The notes under the pieces: model-generated
Database searches by the model: none
What the model saw: the letters and a program-made list of their open reading frames with translations, nothing else
What the model was told of the DNA's origin: nothing
Part shown: positions 45,741 to 55,289 of the stretch, one piece after another
Numbering within the stretch: position 1 is the stretch's first letter
How the letters are laid out: each line of letters opens with the position of its first letter
Program-made: the position numbers and the translations under genes
Origin: Dysgonomonas sp. 520
GTDB taxonomy: Bacteria; Bacteroidota; Bacteroidia; Bacteroidales; Dysgonomonadaceae
Length of the DNA stretch: 64,000 bases
NCBI RefSeq assembly: GCF_010501095.1
Contig: NZ_QVMP01000007.1
Coordinates: 74,492-138,491, forward strand
Direction: 5' to 3'

Positions 45741-47771
45741 ATGAATGATATAAAGTTATTAAACAGAGCCGCAGACAATATCAGGATATTGGCAGCATCA
45801 ATGGTTGAAAAAGCAAAATCGGGACACCCCGGTGGAGCTATGGGTGGAGCAGACTTCATCAACGTGTTATTTTCCGAATTTTTAGTTTTCGACCCCAATA
45901 ATCCTCATTGGGAAGTGCGTGACAGGTTTTTCCTCGATCCGGGACACATGTCGCCGATGCTATATTCGCAATTGGCACTGATTGGCAAATACTCGCTCGA
46001 AGACCTACAACAATTCCGTCAATGGGGAAGCGTTACTCCCGGTCACCCCGAGTTGGATGTGGATAGAGGTATAGAAAACACTTCCGGACCGCTCGGACAA
46101 GGGCATGCCTTTGCTGCCGGTGCAGCCATCGCCGCAAAATTTATGAAAGCACGTTTGGGCGACCAAATGGATCAAACCATTTACGCTTTCATCTCCGATG
46201 GAGGTGTACAGGAAGAAATATCGCAAGGCGTAGGACGTATTGCCGGAGCTTTAGGTCTGGATAATTTTGTAATGTTCTACGATTCGAACGGTATACAATT
46301 ATCAACCGAAACAAAAGATGTTACGATAGAAGATACCGCCGAAAAATATAAAGCATGGGGATGGAGGGTTATCACTATTAATGGTAACGACCCTGTCGAA
46401 ATACGTGCTGCTTTGACAGAAGCTAAACAAGAAAAAGATAAACCGACGCTCATCATCGGTCACACAATAATGGGTAAAGGTGCCCGCACTGCCGATAATG
46501 TTTCTTACGAAAACAAAACGGCTACACACGGCATGCCGCTAGGAGAATCAGGAGCCAGCCTCGAAAAAACAATCGAGAATCTGGGTGGTGACGCTCAAAA
46601 CCCGTTCCAGATATTCCCCGAAGTTGCCGAATTGTACGCTAAACGTACGGAAGAACTCAAGAAAATTGTATCAGAGAAAAATGCGGCGATTGATGCTTGG
46701 GCAAAAGCTAACCCAGAACTAGCCGCCAAGAAAAAGCAATGGTTTGCCGGACAGTTGCCAAGAATTGACTGGGCCGGTATTGCTCAGAAAAACGACATCG
46801 CAACCCGTGCCGCTTCCGCTACGGTATTAGGCGTATTAGCTCAACAGGTTGAAAACATGGTTGTATCGTCGGCCGACTTATCAAACTCCGATAAAACTGA
46901 CGGTTTCTTGAAATACACTAAAGCGTTCAAAAAAGGAGATTTCTCAGGAGCTTTCCTTCAAGCCGGTGTTTGCGAACTGACGATGTCTTGCCTTTCGATA
47001 GGTATGAGCCTTCATGGCGGAATCATTCCGGCATGTGCCACGTTCTTCGTATTCTCCGACTATATGAAACCTGCCATCCGTTTGGCTGCATTGATGCAAC
47101 AGCCGGTTAAATTTATCTGGACTCACGATGCTTTCCGTGTTGGGGAAGACGGGCCTACACACGAACCTGTGGAACAAGAAGCTCAAATAAGATTGATGGA
47201 AAAACTTAAAAACCATCACGGGCAAAATTCTATGTTGGTTCTTCGTCCGGCGGATGCTGTGGAAACAACTATCGCTTGGAAACTGGCAATGGAAAACACA
47301 GCTACACCTACCGGGTTGATTTTTTCTCGTCAAAATATAAAAGACCTACCATCGGTAGGCGCAAGATACGAAGAGGCTTCCCTTGCATCAAAAGGTGCAT
47401 ACATAGTGAGCGATGCCAAAGATTACGATGTTATTCTGTTAGCTTCGGGATCGGAAGTTTCAACACTTGTTGAAGGGTCTAAACTATTGGAAGAAGAGGG
47501 TATCAAAACCCGTATCGTTTCTGTTCCATCCGAAGGTTTGTTCCGCTCACAACCAAAAACATATCAGGAAGAAATCTTACCGGCCGACGCAAAAAAATTC
47601 GGACTTACAGCCGGATTGCCAGTAAATCTGGAAGGACTTGTGGGCGACCACGGCAAGGTGTGGGGATTGCAAACATTCGGTTTCTCTGCTCCATACAAGG
47701 TTCTGGACGAAAAACTTGGCTTTACGGCAGAAAACGTATACAAACAAGTTAAAGAGTATTTAAAGAAATAA
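45741..47771 (+). CDS. tkt: Transketolase
   Basis: 676 aa, thiamine-diphosphate enzyme of the non-oxidative pentose phosphate pathway. SGHPGGAMGGADF near the N-terminus, GPLGQGHAFA, the ThDP motif ISDGGVQEEIS...LGLDNFVMFYDSNGIQ, and the C-terminal IWTHDAFRVGEDGPTHEP are all in place. Upstream codons back to 45681 overlap the promoter and are not translated. It is followed after 19 bp by rpiB. Confidence 0.95.
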   Translation: MNDIKLLNRAADNIRILAASMVEKAKSGHPGGAMGGADFINVLFSEFLVFDPNNPHWEVRDRFFLDPGHMSPMLYSQLALIGKYSLEDLQQFRQWGSVTPGHPELDVDRGIENTSGPLGQGHAFAAGAAIAAKFMKARLGDQMDQTIYAFISDGGVQEEISQGVGRIAGALGLDNFVMFYDSNGIQLSTETKDVTIEDTAEKYKAWGWRVITINGNDPVEIRAALTEAKQEKDKPTLIIGHTIMGKGARTADNVSYENKTATHGMPLGESGASLEKTIENLGGDAQNPFQIFPEVAELYAKRTEELKKIVSEKNAAIDAWAKANPELAAKKKQWFAGQLPRIDWAGIAQKNDIATRAASATVLGVLAQQVENMVVSSADLSNSDKTDGFLKYTKAFKKGDFSGAFLQAGVCELTMSCLSIGMSLHGGIIPACATFFVFSDYMKPAIRLAALMQQPVKFIWTHDAFRVGEDGPTHEPVEQEAQIRLMEKLKNHHGQNSMLVLRPADAVETTIAWKLAMENTATPTGLIFSRQNIKDLPSVGARYEEASLASKGAYIVSDAKDYDVILLASGSEVSTLVEGSKLLEEEGIKTRIVSVPSEGLFRSQPKTYQEEILPADAKKFGLTAGLPVNLEGLVGDHGKVWGLQTFGFSAPYKVLDEKLGFTAENVYKQVKEYLKK

Positions 47772-47790
47772 TTCTTACTGTTACTTAATT

Positions 47791-48252
47791 ATGACAAATT
47801 CATTATTTTCTCAATCCGAAAAACCGATAGGAATATGCAGCGATCATGCCGGTTTTGAGATGAAATCGTACATTATATCATTATTTGAAGAAAAGGGTAT
47901 CGCATACAAGGACTTTGGAACACATTCGCCCGAAAGTACCGATTACACCGACTATGCCCATCCTCTGGCCATAGCTGTTGAAAATAATGAGTGTTATCCG
48001 GGAATAGCTCTTTGCGGAACCGGAAATGGTATGAATATGGCCTTGAACAAACATCAGGGCATACGTTCGGCTTTGTGTTGGAATGATGAGATAGCCAAGC
48101 TTGTGAGGGCACATAACAATGCTAATGTTTTGGTTTTGCCTGCACGTTTCATCACAAATGATGAAATGTACAACATTCTTGTAGCTTTCCTCAACACTCC
48201 TTTCGAGGGTGGAAGGCATCAAAGACGTATAGAAAAGATTCCTTGCAGATAA
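47791..48252 (+). CDS. rpiB: Ribose-5-phosphate isomerase B
   Basis: 153 aa of the RpiB/LacAB family. CSDHAGFEMKSYI, the catalytic Cys in IALCGTGNGMNMALNK, and RSALCWNDEIAKLVRAHNNANVL identify it. It interconverts ribulose- and ribose-5-phosphate, linking to the transketolase in the same operon. A 17-bp-stem terminator follows. Confidence 0.94.
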   Translation: MTNSLFSQSEKPIGICSDHAGFEMKSYIISLFEEKGIAYKDFGTHSPESTDYTDYAHPLAIAVENNECYPGIALCGTGNGMNMALNKHQGIRSALCWNDEIAKLVRAHNNANVLVLPARFITNDEMYNILVAFLNTPFEGGRHQRRIEKIPCR

Positions 48253-48277
48253 TTTTTAAAGGTGTATATATACCCAA

Positions 48278-48313
48278 CAACAAGAGGCATCCGATTTCGG
48301 ATGCCTCTTGTTG
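48278..48313. terminator. Bidirectional terminator after rpiB
   Basis: A perfect 17-bp stem CAACAAGAGGCATCCGA and its complement around a 2-nt loop, between the convergent rpiB and lipoprotein genes. Confidence 0.9.
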
Positions 48314-48332
48314 TATCTGGCAGAATGATAGA

Positions 48333-49163
48333 CTATTCTTCGGTTTCTTTAGGAAAATACATATCGTATGTATACGATGGGTATGATATTTCCACTTTCT
48401 TAGTGGTTTTGTTATATACGTATGTTCTAAACTTAACATGCACTGTAGTAACCGAGCTCGATTCACTTTCTTTGAAATACTCGGAAGAAGGAAGAAATCT
48501 ACGCAAGCTGGACAGGTTTATAATTTCGCTCTGAGTTACTTCTTTCACCTCCTCGTTTCCTGCGGCAGGCTCTCCTTTATTTATCCTGATATCGAGCACA
48601 ACCGTGTTTTTATCAAGAGCACTTTCGCCATCTTTTTGGTTGTCTTTGTCAAAAATAACCTCCATGTTGATGTATTGACCTCCTTTTTGAGCAGCTCCGT
48701 ACGAAATCAGCCATTTATCGTCAAAGACAGGATATCCAAAGAACGATTTCACGCTAAAACCGTTGAAGATGGTATAAGCCGAATCGGTAACTGCTTCCGC
48801 ATTTTTGAAATATAATTGCCGTTGTGATGCAGCCGGATATACTTCACTTGGAGGTAGAATAACGTTTTGCGCTTTAAGTATGTTTGTTCCGCCAACAGTG
48901 TTATCCATATTGACTTTGTATGACGACAGTTTTATGATATCACCTGCACCATAAGATTCAATGCCATCGAAAGTTATGAATCCTCCTTGGCTGTATATAG
49001 ATGGAGCAACGGCATACTTCATGAATGTATGTTCCGTGTCATATTTTATCAACATATATTCTTCCGAAGCACTGATTGAAGATTCGTTGTCGCCTAAGCA
49101 CGACGACATGATAGCTGCAAAGGATAATGTTGCGGCTAACAAACTAAAAAAACTTTTTTTCAT
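48333..49163 (-). CDS. NigD-like exported lipoprotein
   Basis: 276 aa. The signal peptide ends in the lipobox MSSC (Cys22), followed by LGDNESSIS, so it is probably anchored in an outer or inner membrane. The mature part is beta-rich (YMLIKYDTEHTF, YINMEVIFDKDNQ, LDIRINKGEPAAGNEEVKEV) and fits the NigD-like family of Bacteroidetes; the family call is moderate. Its own -7 box lies at 49203-49210. It lies downstream of the sigma factor/barrel pair on the same strand. Confidence 0.6.
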   Translation of the reverse strand: MKKSFFSLLAATLSFAAIMSSCLGDNESSISASEEYMLIKYDTEHTFMKYAVAPSIYSQGGFITFDGIESYGAGDIIKLSSYKVNMDNTVGGTNILKAQNVILPPSEVYPAASQRQLYFKNAEAVTDSAYTIFNGFSVKSFFGYPVFDDKWLISYGAAQKGGQYINMEVIFDKDNQKDGESALDKNTVVLDIRINKGEPAAGNEEVKEVTQSEIINLSSLRRFLPSSEYFKESESSSVTTVHVKFRTYVYNKTTKKVEISYPSYTYDMYFPKETEE

Positions 49164-49202
49164 TTACACACGATTTTTTTTAAGATTCAATTATATTTTA
49201 TT

Positions 49203-49210
49203 CAAAAGTA
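49203..49210 (-). promoter_or_regulatory. -7 box of the NigD-like gene
   Basis: TACTTTTG on the - strand, 39 bp before the start codon, with no clear -33 box. Confidence 0.45.
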
Positions 49211-49269
49211 CAACAATAAAATCTGAGTCACCTACACTCTGATTGTTAAATAACAAAAAGATTGCGACT

Positions 49270-50496
49270 TTAGAACTCAAATTTAAGACCGACGTTCAAG
49301 TCTAAATGAAACTCTTTATCTGTATAAATAGTCTTATACGGATTGTTAATATCAAAATAATATGCTCCGCCTAACGAGCTGTAAATAAATATATTGTCAT
49401 ATACAGGATAAGAAAATCCTAATGATGTGGATACCGAAAACTGAGGGTTGTCCTGATGAATAGATTTTGATATATATGTGTCGGTATTGGACAGGTCATT
49501 GACATTCCGTTTCACCTTGAATTTTCCGTGTATATCTTTTTGTATCATTCCGCCTGCCGAAATGTATAATCGTCCTTTGTTCCATTGCTTGAGGTCGTAG
49601 TTAAGAAATAGCGGAACTCCCAGATAATGGAATTTTTGAGTTGCAGTTGCTTCCAAATCAGAGCCGATAGGCGTATTGCCTTTAGAATAAAGGTATGTGT
49701 AGACCAATCCTGTCTGCAGCGATAGTTTAGGTGTAAACCTTTTCCCGATACCCAATCCGAAAGAAACAGGTTGATTGTGTTTCATCTTCAAATTGGATAT
49801 GCCGTCAACTATGTTGTTTTCTCCGGTCATCGAGTGAATGTATTTCGCCATCGGGAATTGCTCCGTTTCTTTGTTGAAAGGTATAAAGCCTAACACATTC
49901 ACATCGAAATTGTATTTCGATAGTCCTTTTTCTTTCTTTTCTTTTTTGGGTGAATGTTCCTCGAACTGGTAGTATGGGGATATTCTGTAAAAACTTTCTT
50001 TACGTTTCATTCCATTGGCCGGAACGTCGGCTTTGGCGATGTTGCCTATCTTATCTGCCCTTTTGTAGAAACTTTTCTTAGCAGGTTTTACTTCGGGCTC
50101 TTCTATCTTCGGAATTATTTTTTCAACTTCTTCCTTTGCTGCCAGCTGAATGGGCATCACCTTTTTTCTTCTGGCTATATATCTTTGTTGGGCAACTACC
50201 GGTTCTTCTTCAACCGTTTCGGGTGCAACTACCGGAACTTTCGAGTGGATGGTGGTGGCATCGTCTTGCTTGTAATTGAATAGGTCGAAATTGATGACAG
50301 CTACGGTCATGGCAACCGCAGCTACTATTCCTGCCGCAATGGAAGCAACTTTAGCCAAAGTCCGCTTAGGCAAGAATATTTTTTTCTTGGGCAAGTCATT
50401 TTCTATTCGCAACCACAGGTCGCCGGGCACATCGGCCTCGAAGCTCTGCAGCTTTGAAGAAAAAATATCTTTTATGTCATCCCTACTTTCTTTCAT
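49270..50496 (-). CDS. Envelope-spanning protein: cytoplasmic domain, TM helix, outer-membrane barrel
   Basis: 408 aa. Residues 1-45 are hydrophilic and acidic (MKESRDDIKDIFSSKLQSFE), 48-68 form a membrane helix (VASIAAGIVAAVAMTVAVIN), 75-190 are a Glu/Pro/Lys-rich linker, and 190-408 consist of alternating strands ending in FHLDLNVGLKFEF, a PorT/OMP_b-brl-type barrel with a terminal Phe. It starts 4 bp after the ECF sigma stop, so the cytoplasmic part is probably an anti-sigma domain. No signal peptide is present. The arrangement suggests a trans-envelope sensor. Confidence 0.72.
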   Translation of the reverse strand: MKESRDDIKDIFSSKLQSFEADVPGDLWLRIENDLPKKKIFLPKRTLAKVASIAAGIVAAVAMTVAVINFDLFNYKQDDATTIHSKVPVVAPETVEEEPVVAQQRYIARRKKVMPIQLAAKEEVEKIIPKIEEPEVKPAKKSFYKRADKIGNIAKADVPANGMKRKESFYRISPYYQFEEHSPKKEKKEKGLSKYNFDVNVLGFIPFNKETEQFPMAKYIHSMTGENNIVDGISNLKMKHNQPVSFGLGIGKRFTPKLSLQTGLVYTYLYSKGNTPIGSDLEATATQKFHYLGVPLFLNYDLKQWNKGRLYISAGGMIQKDIHGKFKVKRNVNDLSNTDTYISKSIHQDNPQFSVSTSLGFSYPVYDNIFIYSSLGGAYYFDINNPYKTIYTDKEFHLDLNVGLKFEF

Positions 50497-50500
50497 ACAA

Positions 50501-51046
50501 TCAATCTGCTCTGTGCAGAAATTCTTTTATTTTGTGTTGTAAAATTTGTCTGGCTCTGTTATACTGCGAACGAGATGTTACCTCGTTAATACCTAGCATT
50601 TGTGCTATTTCCTTGTGCGATAATTCCTCTATGGCATAAAGGTTGAATACTGTTCTGTAACCTTTAGGCAATTGCTGAATCATTTTCAGCAACTCTTGTT
50701 CTGAAATAAGGCTTGTTCCTTCCTCTGTCGATTCGTCAACCAATTCGGGTATATTCTGTATATCTTCCGAGTTGTGAAAAAACGATTTGTTTTTTCGGAT
50801 ATTTTCAAGAGCCATATTGATAAATATCCTTTTAAGCCAACCTTCGAATGAACCCTTTCCCGAATAGGAACTTATATTGTCAAAAACTTTAATAAAACCG
50901 TCGTGCAAAAGATCTTGAGCCGATTCCGGATCACTACAATAACGCAAGCATATCCCATAAATCTTACGAGAATACATCTCGTAAAGTGCTTTTTGGGATT
51001 CCCTTTTATGCGCTTTACATCCTGCTATCAGTTGCAGTTCGTCCAT
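50501..51046 (-). CDS. ECF RNA polymerase sigma factor
   Basis: 181 aa. Region 2 spans about residues 20-90 (KALYEMYSRKIYGICLRYCSDPESAQDLLHDGFIKVF, GSFEGWLKRIFINMALENIRK). Region 4 near 120-175 contains LPKGYRTVFNLYAIEELSHKEIAQMLGINEVTSRSQ, the -35-binding HTH. It belongs to the group of ECF factors that Bacteroidetes pair with membrane-anchored partners. The promoter has a TAATTTTG -7 box (51076-51083). Confidence 0.94.
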   Translation of the reverse strand: MDELQLIAGCKAHKRESQKALYEMYSRKIYGICLRYCSDPESAQDLLHDGFIKVFDNISSYSGKGSFEGWLKRIFINMALENIRKNKSFFHNSEDIQNIPELVDESTEEGTSLISEQELLKMIQQLPKGYRTVFNLYAIEELSHKEIAQMLGINEVTSRSQYNRARQILQHKIKEFLHRAD

Positions 51047-51075
51047 TAATCTTCTCCGGCTCTAAATACTAGACA

Positions 51076-51083
51076 CAAAATTA
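51076..51083 (-). promoter_or_regulatory. -7 box for the sigma factor gene
   Basis: TAATTTTG on the - strand, about 30 bp before the start codon. Confidence 0.45.
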
Positions 51084-51115
51084 AAAAAAACGTTGCATCT
51101 AAAATGAAAAAAAAA

Positions 51116-52525
51116 TTATAAAAATTCGTCGGGCAAATTCACTAAATACAATTTGCTTGTCGAACGAGTTATGGCTGTGTACAACCACCTATAAAAATTT
51201 ATGCCCAAGTGTTCTTGGGAGATGTACCCTAGATCTAAAAATACATTCATCCATTCGCCGCCCTGTGCTTTGTGACAAGTGACTGCGTATCCGTATTTTA
51301 CATGCACAGAATTATAGTAGGGGTCTACTTTCATCTTTTGCATTTTTCCGGCTTTTGTATGTATGTCGGAATAATCTTCAAGAATATTGTAAAACAAATT
51401 ATCCGATTCTTCTCTGGATAGTCCAGCGTTATCATTGTTTAATGTATTTAATAATATTTTGATTTCCAATTCGATAGCGTAATCGGGATGTCTGACTAGT
51501 ACATCGCAGAAACGAAAGCCATATAGTTCTTGGGTTTTTCGTACCCTCAAAACTTCAACCAGTTCACCATTGGCCAGAAAATCTATATTATCAACATTTT
51601 CGGTCCAAAAATAGTTATTTTTTGTTACCAATAAAAGATCTCCACCCGAAAGTTCTTCTTCCCTGTACAATATTCTGTTTCTGACTCCTTGATTGTAAAT
51701 ATTCGATCTTTTGTTCGATCGCGAGATTATCATTGTTTGCTCAATGCCATCCCTGTTGTAGCAAGTGTCTATGGCTTCGATCAAATCTTCGCCCGATATT
51801 TTTTTTATGTCGGAAAATCCGTCCAGCTTTAGTTTCGGGTAGTCTCCCGTTTCGCCCGAACTCAGGGCATTACGTATCAGGGTGGCGTTGTATAATATGC
51901 CGGAACTTTCGGCCTGTCGCACAATCCGGGTGAGTGTGCTCTCTGTTACTTCCAAGCCGTATCCTTGCAGCACATCGGGTTGAAGTGCCGGACTAAACTC
52001 CTGCATCACAGGAGGTAACTGTGCTGAGTCGCCAATCAGTAGCAAGCGGCAATTTTCGCCTGCGTATACATAATGAATGAGGTCGTCCAACAATCTGCCC
52101 GATCCAAACATAAAAGAATCCAACCCTTCATTACTTATCATAGAGGCTTCATCAACAATAAATAATGTGTCTTTGTGTAGGTTATCCGTCGGAACAAAAC
52201 CGGAGGGTTCGTTCGAAAATCGTTTTTGCCTGTATATTTTTTTATGGATGGTGAATGCGGGATGATTGGCATAAGTGGCAAACACTTTGGCGGCTCGTCC
52301 TGTCGGGGCTAATAGCACTGTTTTTTGTTCGAACTGGGTCATGGTTTTAACCAATGTTCCTATTAACGAGGATTTTCCTGTTCCCGCATAGCCTTGAAGT
52401 AAGAATATAGAGTCAGAGTTTCTACTGAAAAGAAACTTTCCGATTTTTTGTAAAGCAATAGCCTGTTCATCTGTTGGTGTGAACGAAAAGTTATCTTTTA
52501 CCCTTTCTATGAAAAATTGCTCCAC
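51116..52525 (-). CDS. RecD-like superfamily 1 helicase/ATPase
   Basis: 469 aa. Walker A is GYAGTGKSSL near 45-54, motif II FIVDEASM near 125, motif III GDSAQLPPV, and motif VI at the C-terminus WLYTAITRSTSKLYL. VTCHKAQGGEW near 420 is the UvrD_C_2 signature. It lacks RecBCD-type extra domains, so it is a standalone RecD-type helicase. It acts on DNA in the cytoplasm; the substrate is unknown. It has no near partner. Confidence 0.88.
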   Translation of the reverse strand: MEQFFIERVKDNFSFTPTDEQAIALQKIGKFLFSRNSDSIFLLQGYAGTGKSSLIGTLVKTMTQFEQKTVLLAPTGRAAKVFATYANHPAFTIHKKIYRQKRFSNEPSGFVPTDNLHKDTLFIVDEASMISNEGLDSFMFGSGRLLDDLIHYVYAGENCRLLLIGDSAQLPPVMQEFSPALQPDVLQGYGLEVTESTLTRIVRQAESSGILYNATLIRNALSSGETGDYPKLKLDGFSDIKKISGEDLIEAIDTCYNRDGIEQTMIISRSNKRSNIYNQGVRNRILYREEELSGGDLLLVTKNNYFWTENVDNIDFLANGELVEVLRVRKTQELYGFRFCDVLVRHPDYAIELEIKILLNTLNNDNAGLSREESDNLFYNILEDYSDIHTKAGKMQKMKVDPYYNSVHVKYGYAVTCHKAQGGEWMNVFLDLGYISQEHLGINFYRWLYTAITRSTSKLYLVNLPDEFL

Positions 52526-52627
52526 TAATTCTTTTTATCTTGATTATGAATGACGAAGATAACGAAAAAGAATTGATGGATGCTAGCTTTCTGGCATAAA
52601 AATGCCAATGATGAGAGAAATTTAGAG

Positions 52628-52698
52628 ATGTAGGGGCGAGGTTTTACTCCGCCCGAAGAACAGAATTTCGGACAGGGCAAAGCCCAGTCCCTACATGT
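52628..52698. repeat. Extragenic fold-back element
   Basis: ATGTAGGG at 52628-52635 pairs with CCCTACAT at 52691-52698; between them, GAGGTTTTACTCCGCCCGAA resembles the block near 45490. It is a small intergenic palindrome of a type shared with that region. Confidence 0.55.
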
Positions 52699-52704
52699 AT
52701 ATAT

Positions 52705-53279
52705 TATTTATGTGAATCAGTAGTTGAAAAACGTTGGTTTTATTTATATAATACACTGCGCGCAATCATATAGATTGCTTGCATTCCTTTTGCCTTAAGC
52801 CGCAAAAGGAATCAAAAAGGCTTTCTGTGACTCAGGCTTCTTGCCGACCCACTATACAGCTTATAAGCTGAACAAAAAATAACTCGCACCAAAAGACTGT
52901 TAAAACTAGAATGGTTCGGCTATGCTCAAACAGCTTTTTGTTCTGGTCGCTTATTTGCGCTGTGTGGGTGCCCCGTCAATTAGCCAAATGTCACATTTTT
53001 AAAATTGGGCGTAAGCGTGACGTGCATTAGTGACGCAGCCGGGTGACCTGACCGATAAAGTTGGCGCAAAACTAAATATCTGTCTGAGCGTAGCGAGTTT
53101 ATTTAGTTTAGTCAACGAATCGCTTTGTCAGGTCGGCGAGTCACGAAGCACTGTTTTTTGCAACTTTTTGACACCAAAAAGTTGAGAAGACAAGTCTCTG
53201 CAAGAGGCGCGGCAGCAAAAAAATGTCGAATAAAAAGAACGTTTTTATTATAGAAGATCCAAATACTGATTGATATTAT
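52705..53279. repeat. Long inverted repeat, copy A
   Basis: About 575 bp, matching copy B (58544-59120) in reverse orientation. Within it, 52909-53202 and 58612-58905 are a 294-bp block that reads identical by eye. Both copies end in related AATCAGTAGTT/AACGTTGGTT termini. No usable ORF is conserved between them, so it is a non-coding mobile or repetitive element. It ends at the stop codon of the surface protein gene. Confidence 0.88.
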
Positions 53280-54092
53280 TTACTCAACATAAAACGGGAT
53301 GGCATACAGTTGGGTATAAGGACCATACAGACCAGCCTCTTGATTATACGAAATTATCTGCCTATTATTTCCATTCCAGTTTCCAGAACTCACATAAACC
53401 CAAAGATAAAGAGTTGTGGTAGTAGTTATTCTTACAGGTATTGCCCCTGATCCGTAGTAATCGGGAGTAGGAGCTCCTTCACTATACAATTTTGGTATAA
53501 TAATTGATCTTATGGGAGATAAATAGGTTGGAGGAGTATTCGTTGTGTCAGAAGTTGAGAAAAAAATTGACGCAAAACGATTTATTGCGATAGAACCCTG
53601 TACTGCATCCCCACCTGCTCCAACCCAGGCTGTAAAGTTCAATTGATAATCGCCGGGAGTTAAAGTGATATTCATGCCGGAATAGGCAATATGCAGATTA
53701 TCTGATGTTATATCCTGAACAGGGCTTATAATGGTAGTAGGAGGAATATTACCTAATTTCGCATAAGCTACACCCGGCACTTTCCATGTTCCATAACCAT
53801 TGCCATCTGTGGTTAAAATTTTTCCGTTTCCTTGCGATCCGTCTTGTAACCTAAATCCTCCGCCTTGCGTAGCTGTACGAATATCAACCTTAGCCTGAGG
53901 ATTGTTTGTTCCTACACCAACCCTACCTAGAGTATCCACCACCACATCGTCCGAAATGTTTGTATTTCCGTTTGTGTCTCTTTGTCCGTCGATGTGGAAG
54001 ATTCCCTGAGGGTTTTCTGTGTTTATTCCTACCTGTGCTTTTAGTGCCGTAATAGCTAAAAACATAAATAAAATAGAGATGCTTTTTTTCAT
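53280..54092 (-). CDS. Exported surface protein of the tail-fibre/adhesin-like kind
   Basis: 270 aa with a signal peptide (MKKSISILFMFLAITALKAQ). The mature N-terminus VGINTENPQGIFHIDGQRD and the repeat-like TLGRVGVGTNNPQAKVDI resemble Bacteroidota cell-surface and phage tail-fibre-like proteins. The remainder is Gly/Thr/Tyr-rich with strand-like periodicity. No C-terminal sorting signal of the T9SS type was noticed. It is divergent from the AraC gene with a 316-bp gap holding the 54144-54169 palindrome. Confidence 0.65.
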   Translation of the reverse strand: MKKSISILFMFLAITALKAQVGINTENPQGIFHIDGQRDTNGNTNISDDVVVDTLGRVGVGTNNPQAKVDIRTATQGGGFRLQDGSQGNGKILTTDGNGYGTWKVPGVAYAKLGNIPPTTIISPVQDITSDNLHIAYSGMNITLTPGDYQLNFTAWVGAGGDAVQGSIAINRFASIFFSTSDTTNTPPTYLSPIRSIIIPKLYSEGAPTPDYYGSGAIPVRITTTTTLYLWVYVSSGNWNGNNRQIISYNQEAGLYGPYTQLYAIPFYVE

Positions 54093-54143
54093 AATTTTTA
54101 ATGTTGTTTGTTGTGTTAAATATCTGATTGTTTGATAAATACA

Positions 54144-54169
54144 TCTCTGTCACTCGGTAAGTGACGGAT
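54144..54169. repeat. Palindrome shared with the araC 3' end
   Basis: CTCTGTCACT-CGGTA-AGTGAC (54145-54165), 53 bp upstream of the surface gene start, equals 21 nt of the reverse complement of 55201-55227. Each copy can fold. The rest of the 54093-54408 gap has no gene. Confidence 0.8.
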
Positions 54170-54408
54170 GATTCAATTTAATATATCTACTTTACTGATT
54201 ATGAGCGCAGTATAAATTCGGGCATTTCCAAAAGTGAAACACTGGTTAAACAATCAGGAATTTTGATGATTTATCCGACCATATGTATTGCTCTAAACAT
54301 TTAAACAACAACAACTTCTGAGTTCTTATTGAAAAATGTTATAAAAAAAAATTAGTGAGACATTAGTTAAACATGCACAAAAACAAACACTTAAACAAAC
54401 GAGCGTAA

Positions 54409-55221
54409 ATGAGGCATTATGATGAAAAAGAAAGTTCTTTGATACAATTTCTGACTTTTGAGCAAGATTCTCAATGGCAAACGAGAGAAGATGAAAGCAG
54501 GATTGTTATGCTTACCCAAGGTCAATTGAACATCACTTTTAGTGGTATGCAAAACTCTTTAATGATATCCGAATCGAAGATGTTTTTCCTGCCTGCAGGA
54601 GATAGTTTGTCGGCAAAAGCTCTGGAAAAAAGCTCTGTTATTGTAATAAAAACAGGAAAGGATTATTGTTTAGATGAACTGAATATCAGTAGTATACACG
54701 AATCAAAACCGAATACACATTACCTGCAAATGAACAGTACGCTGCATACCTATGTCCAATCTCTACGGATATATAAGGAAAGCGGTATAAATCAGGATGA
54801 TTTATATGTGCTGAAAATCAGGGAATTAGTTTGTGTTATGAGAATATTATATTCAGATGAAGAATTGATCGGTTTCTTTCGGTTGCATCTGACGAATGAT
54901 TTCTATTTTGCGGAACAGGTGCGAAAATTATCTCGCAACACACTAAATGTAAAACTGTTAGCCGAACAGATGAATTACAGTTATTCGGGATTCAACAAAC
55001 GATTCCGTAAAGCCTTCGGTATGTCGGCTTACAACTGGCTCAGAAAGAGGCGGGCGGATATGGTATATTACGAATTATTCTATACCGACAAGAGCCTGAA
55101 ACAAATCTCAACTGACAACAAGTTCGCCACGCTTTCTCATTTTAATGAGTTTTGCCACAAGATACTGGGTGATTCGCCCAGACAACTCCGAAAAAACAAA
55201 CCTCTGTCACTTACCGAGTGA
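54409..55221 (+). CDS. AraC family transcriptional regulator
   Basis: 270 aa. The N-terminal part (about 1-120) is a cupin-like sensor (IVMLTQGQLNITFSG, MFFLPAGDSLSA) with no clear ligand clue. The C-terminal 90 residues form the double HTH: LNVKLLAEQMNYSYSGFNKRFRKAFGMSAYNWLRKRR and the second helix set KSLKQISTDNKFATLSHFNEF. It faces the surface protein gene and is the obvious candidate regulator. Its stop codon is inside the 55201-55227 hairpin. Confidence 0.88.
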   Translation: MRHYDEKESSLIQFLTFEQDSQWQTREDESRIVMLTQGQLNITFSGMQNSLMISESKMFFLPAGDSLSAKALEKSSVIVIKTGKDYCLDELNISSIHESKPNTHYLQMNSTLHTYVQSLRIYKESGINQDDLYVLKIRELVCVMRILYSDEELIGFFRLHLTNDFYFAEQVRKLSRNTLNVKLLAEQMNYSYSGFNKRFRKAFGMSAYNWLRKRRADMVYYELFYTDKSLKQISTDNKFATLSHFNEFCHKILGDSPRQLRKNKPLSLTE

Positions 55222-55227
55222 CAGAGG
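55201..55227 (+). terminator. Terminator-like hairpin over the araC stop
   Basis: Arms CCTCTGTCACT / AGTGACAGAGG (11 bp, perfect) with loop TACCG. The TGA stop is within the second arm. The T-rich tail is weak (CTATATCTCATT). Confidence 0.65.
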
Positions 55228-55289
55228 CTATATCTCATTGCTAATTAGTGTACAAAGATAGTGAAATTTCAAACAAAAGAAATTAAATT

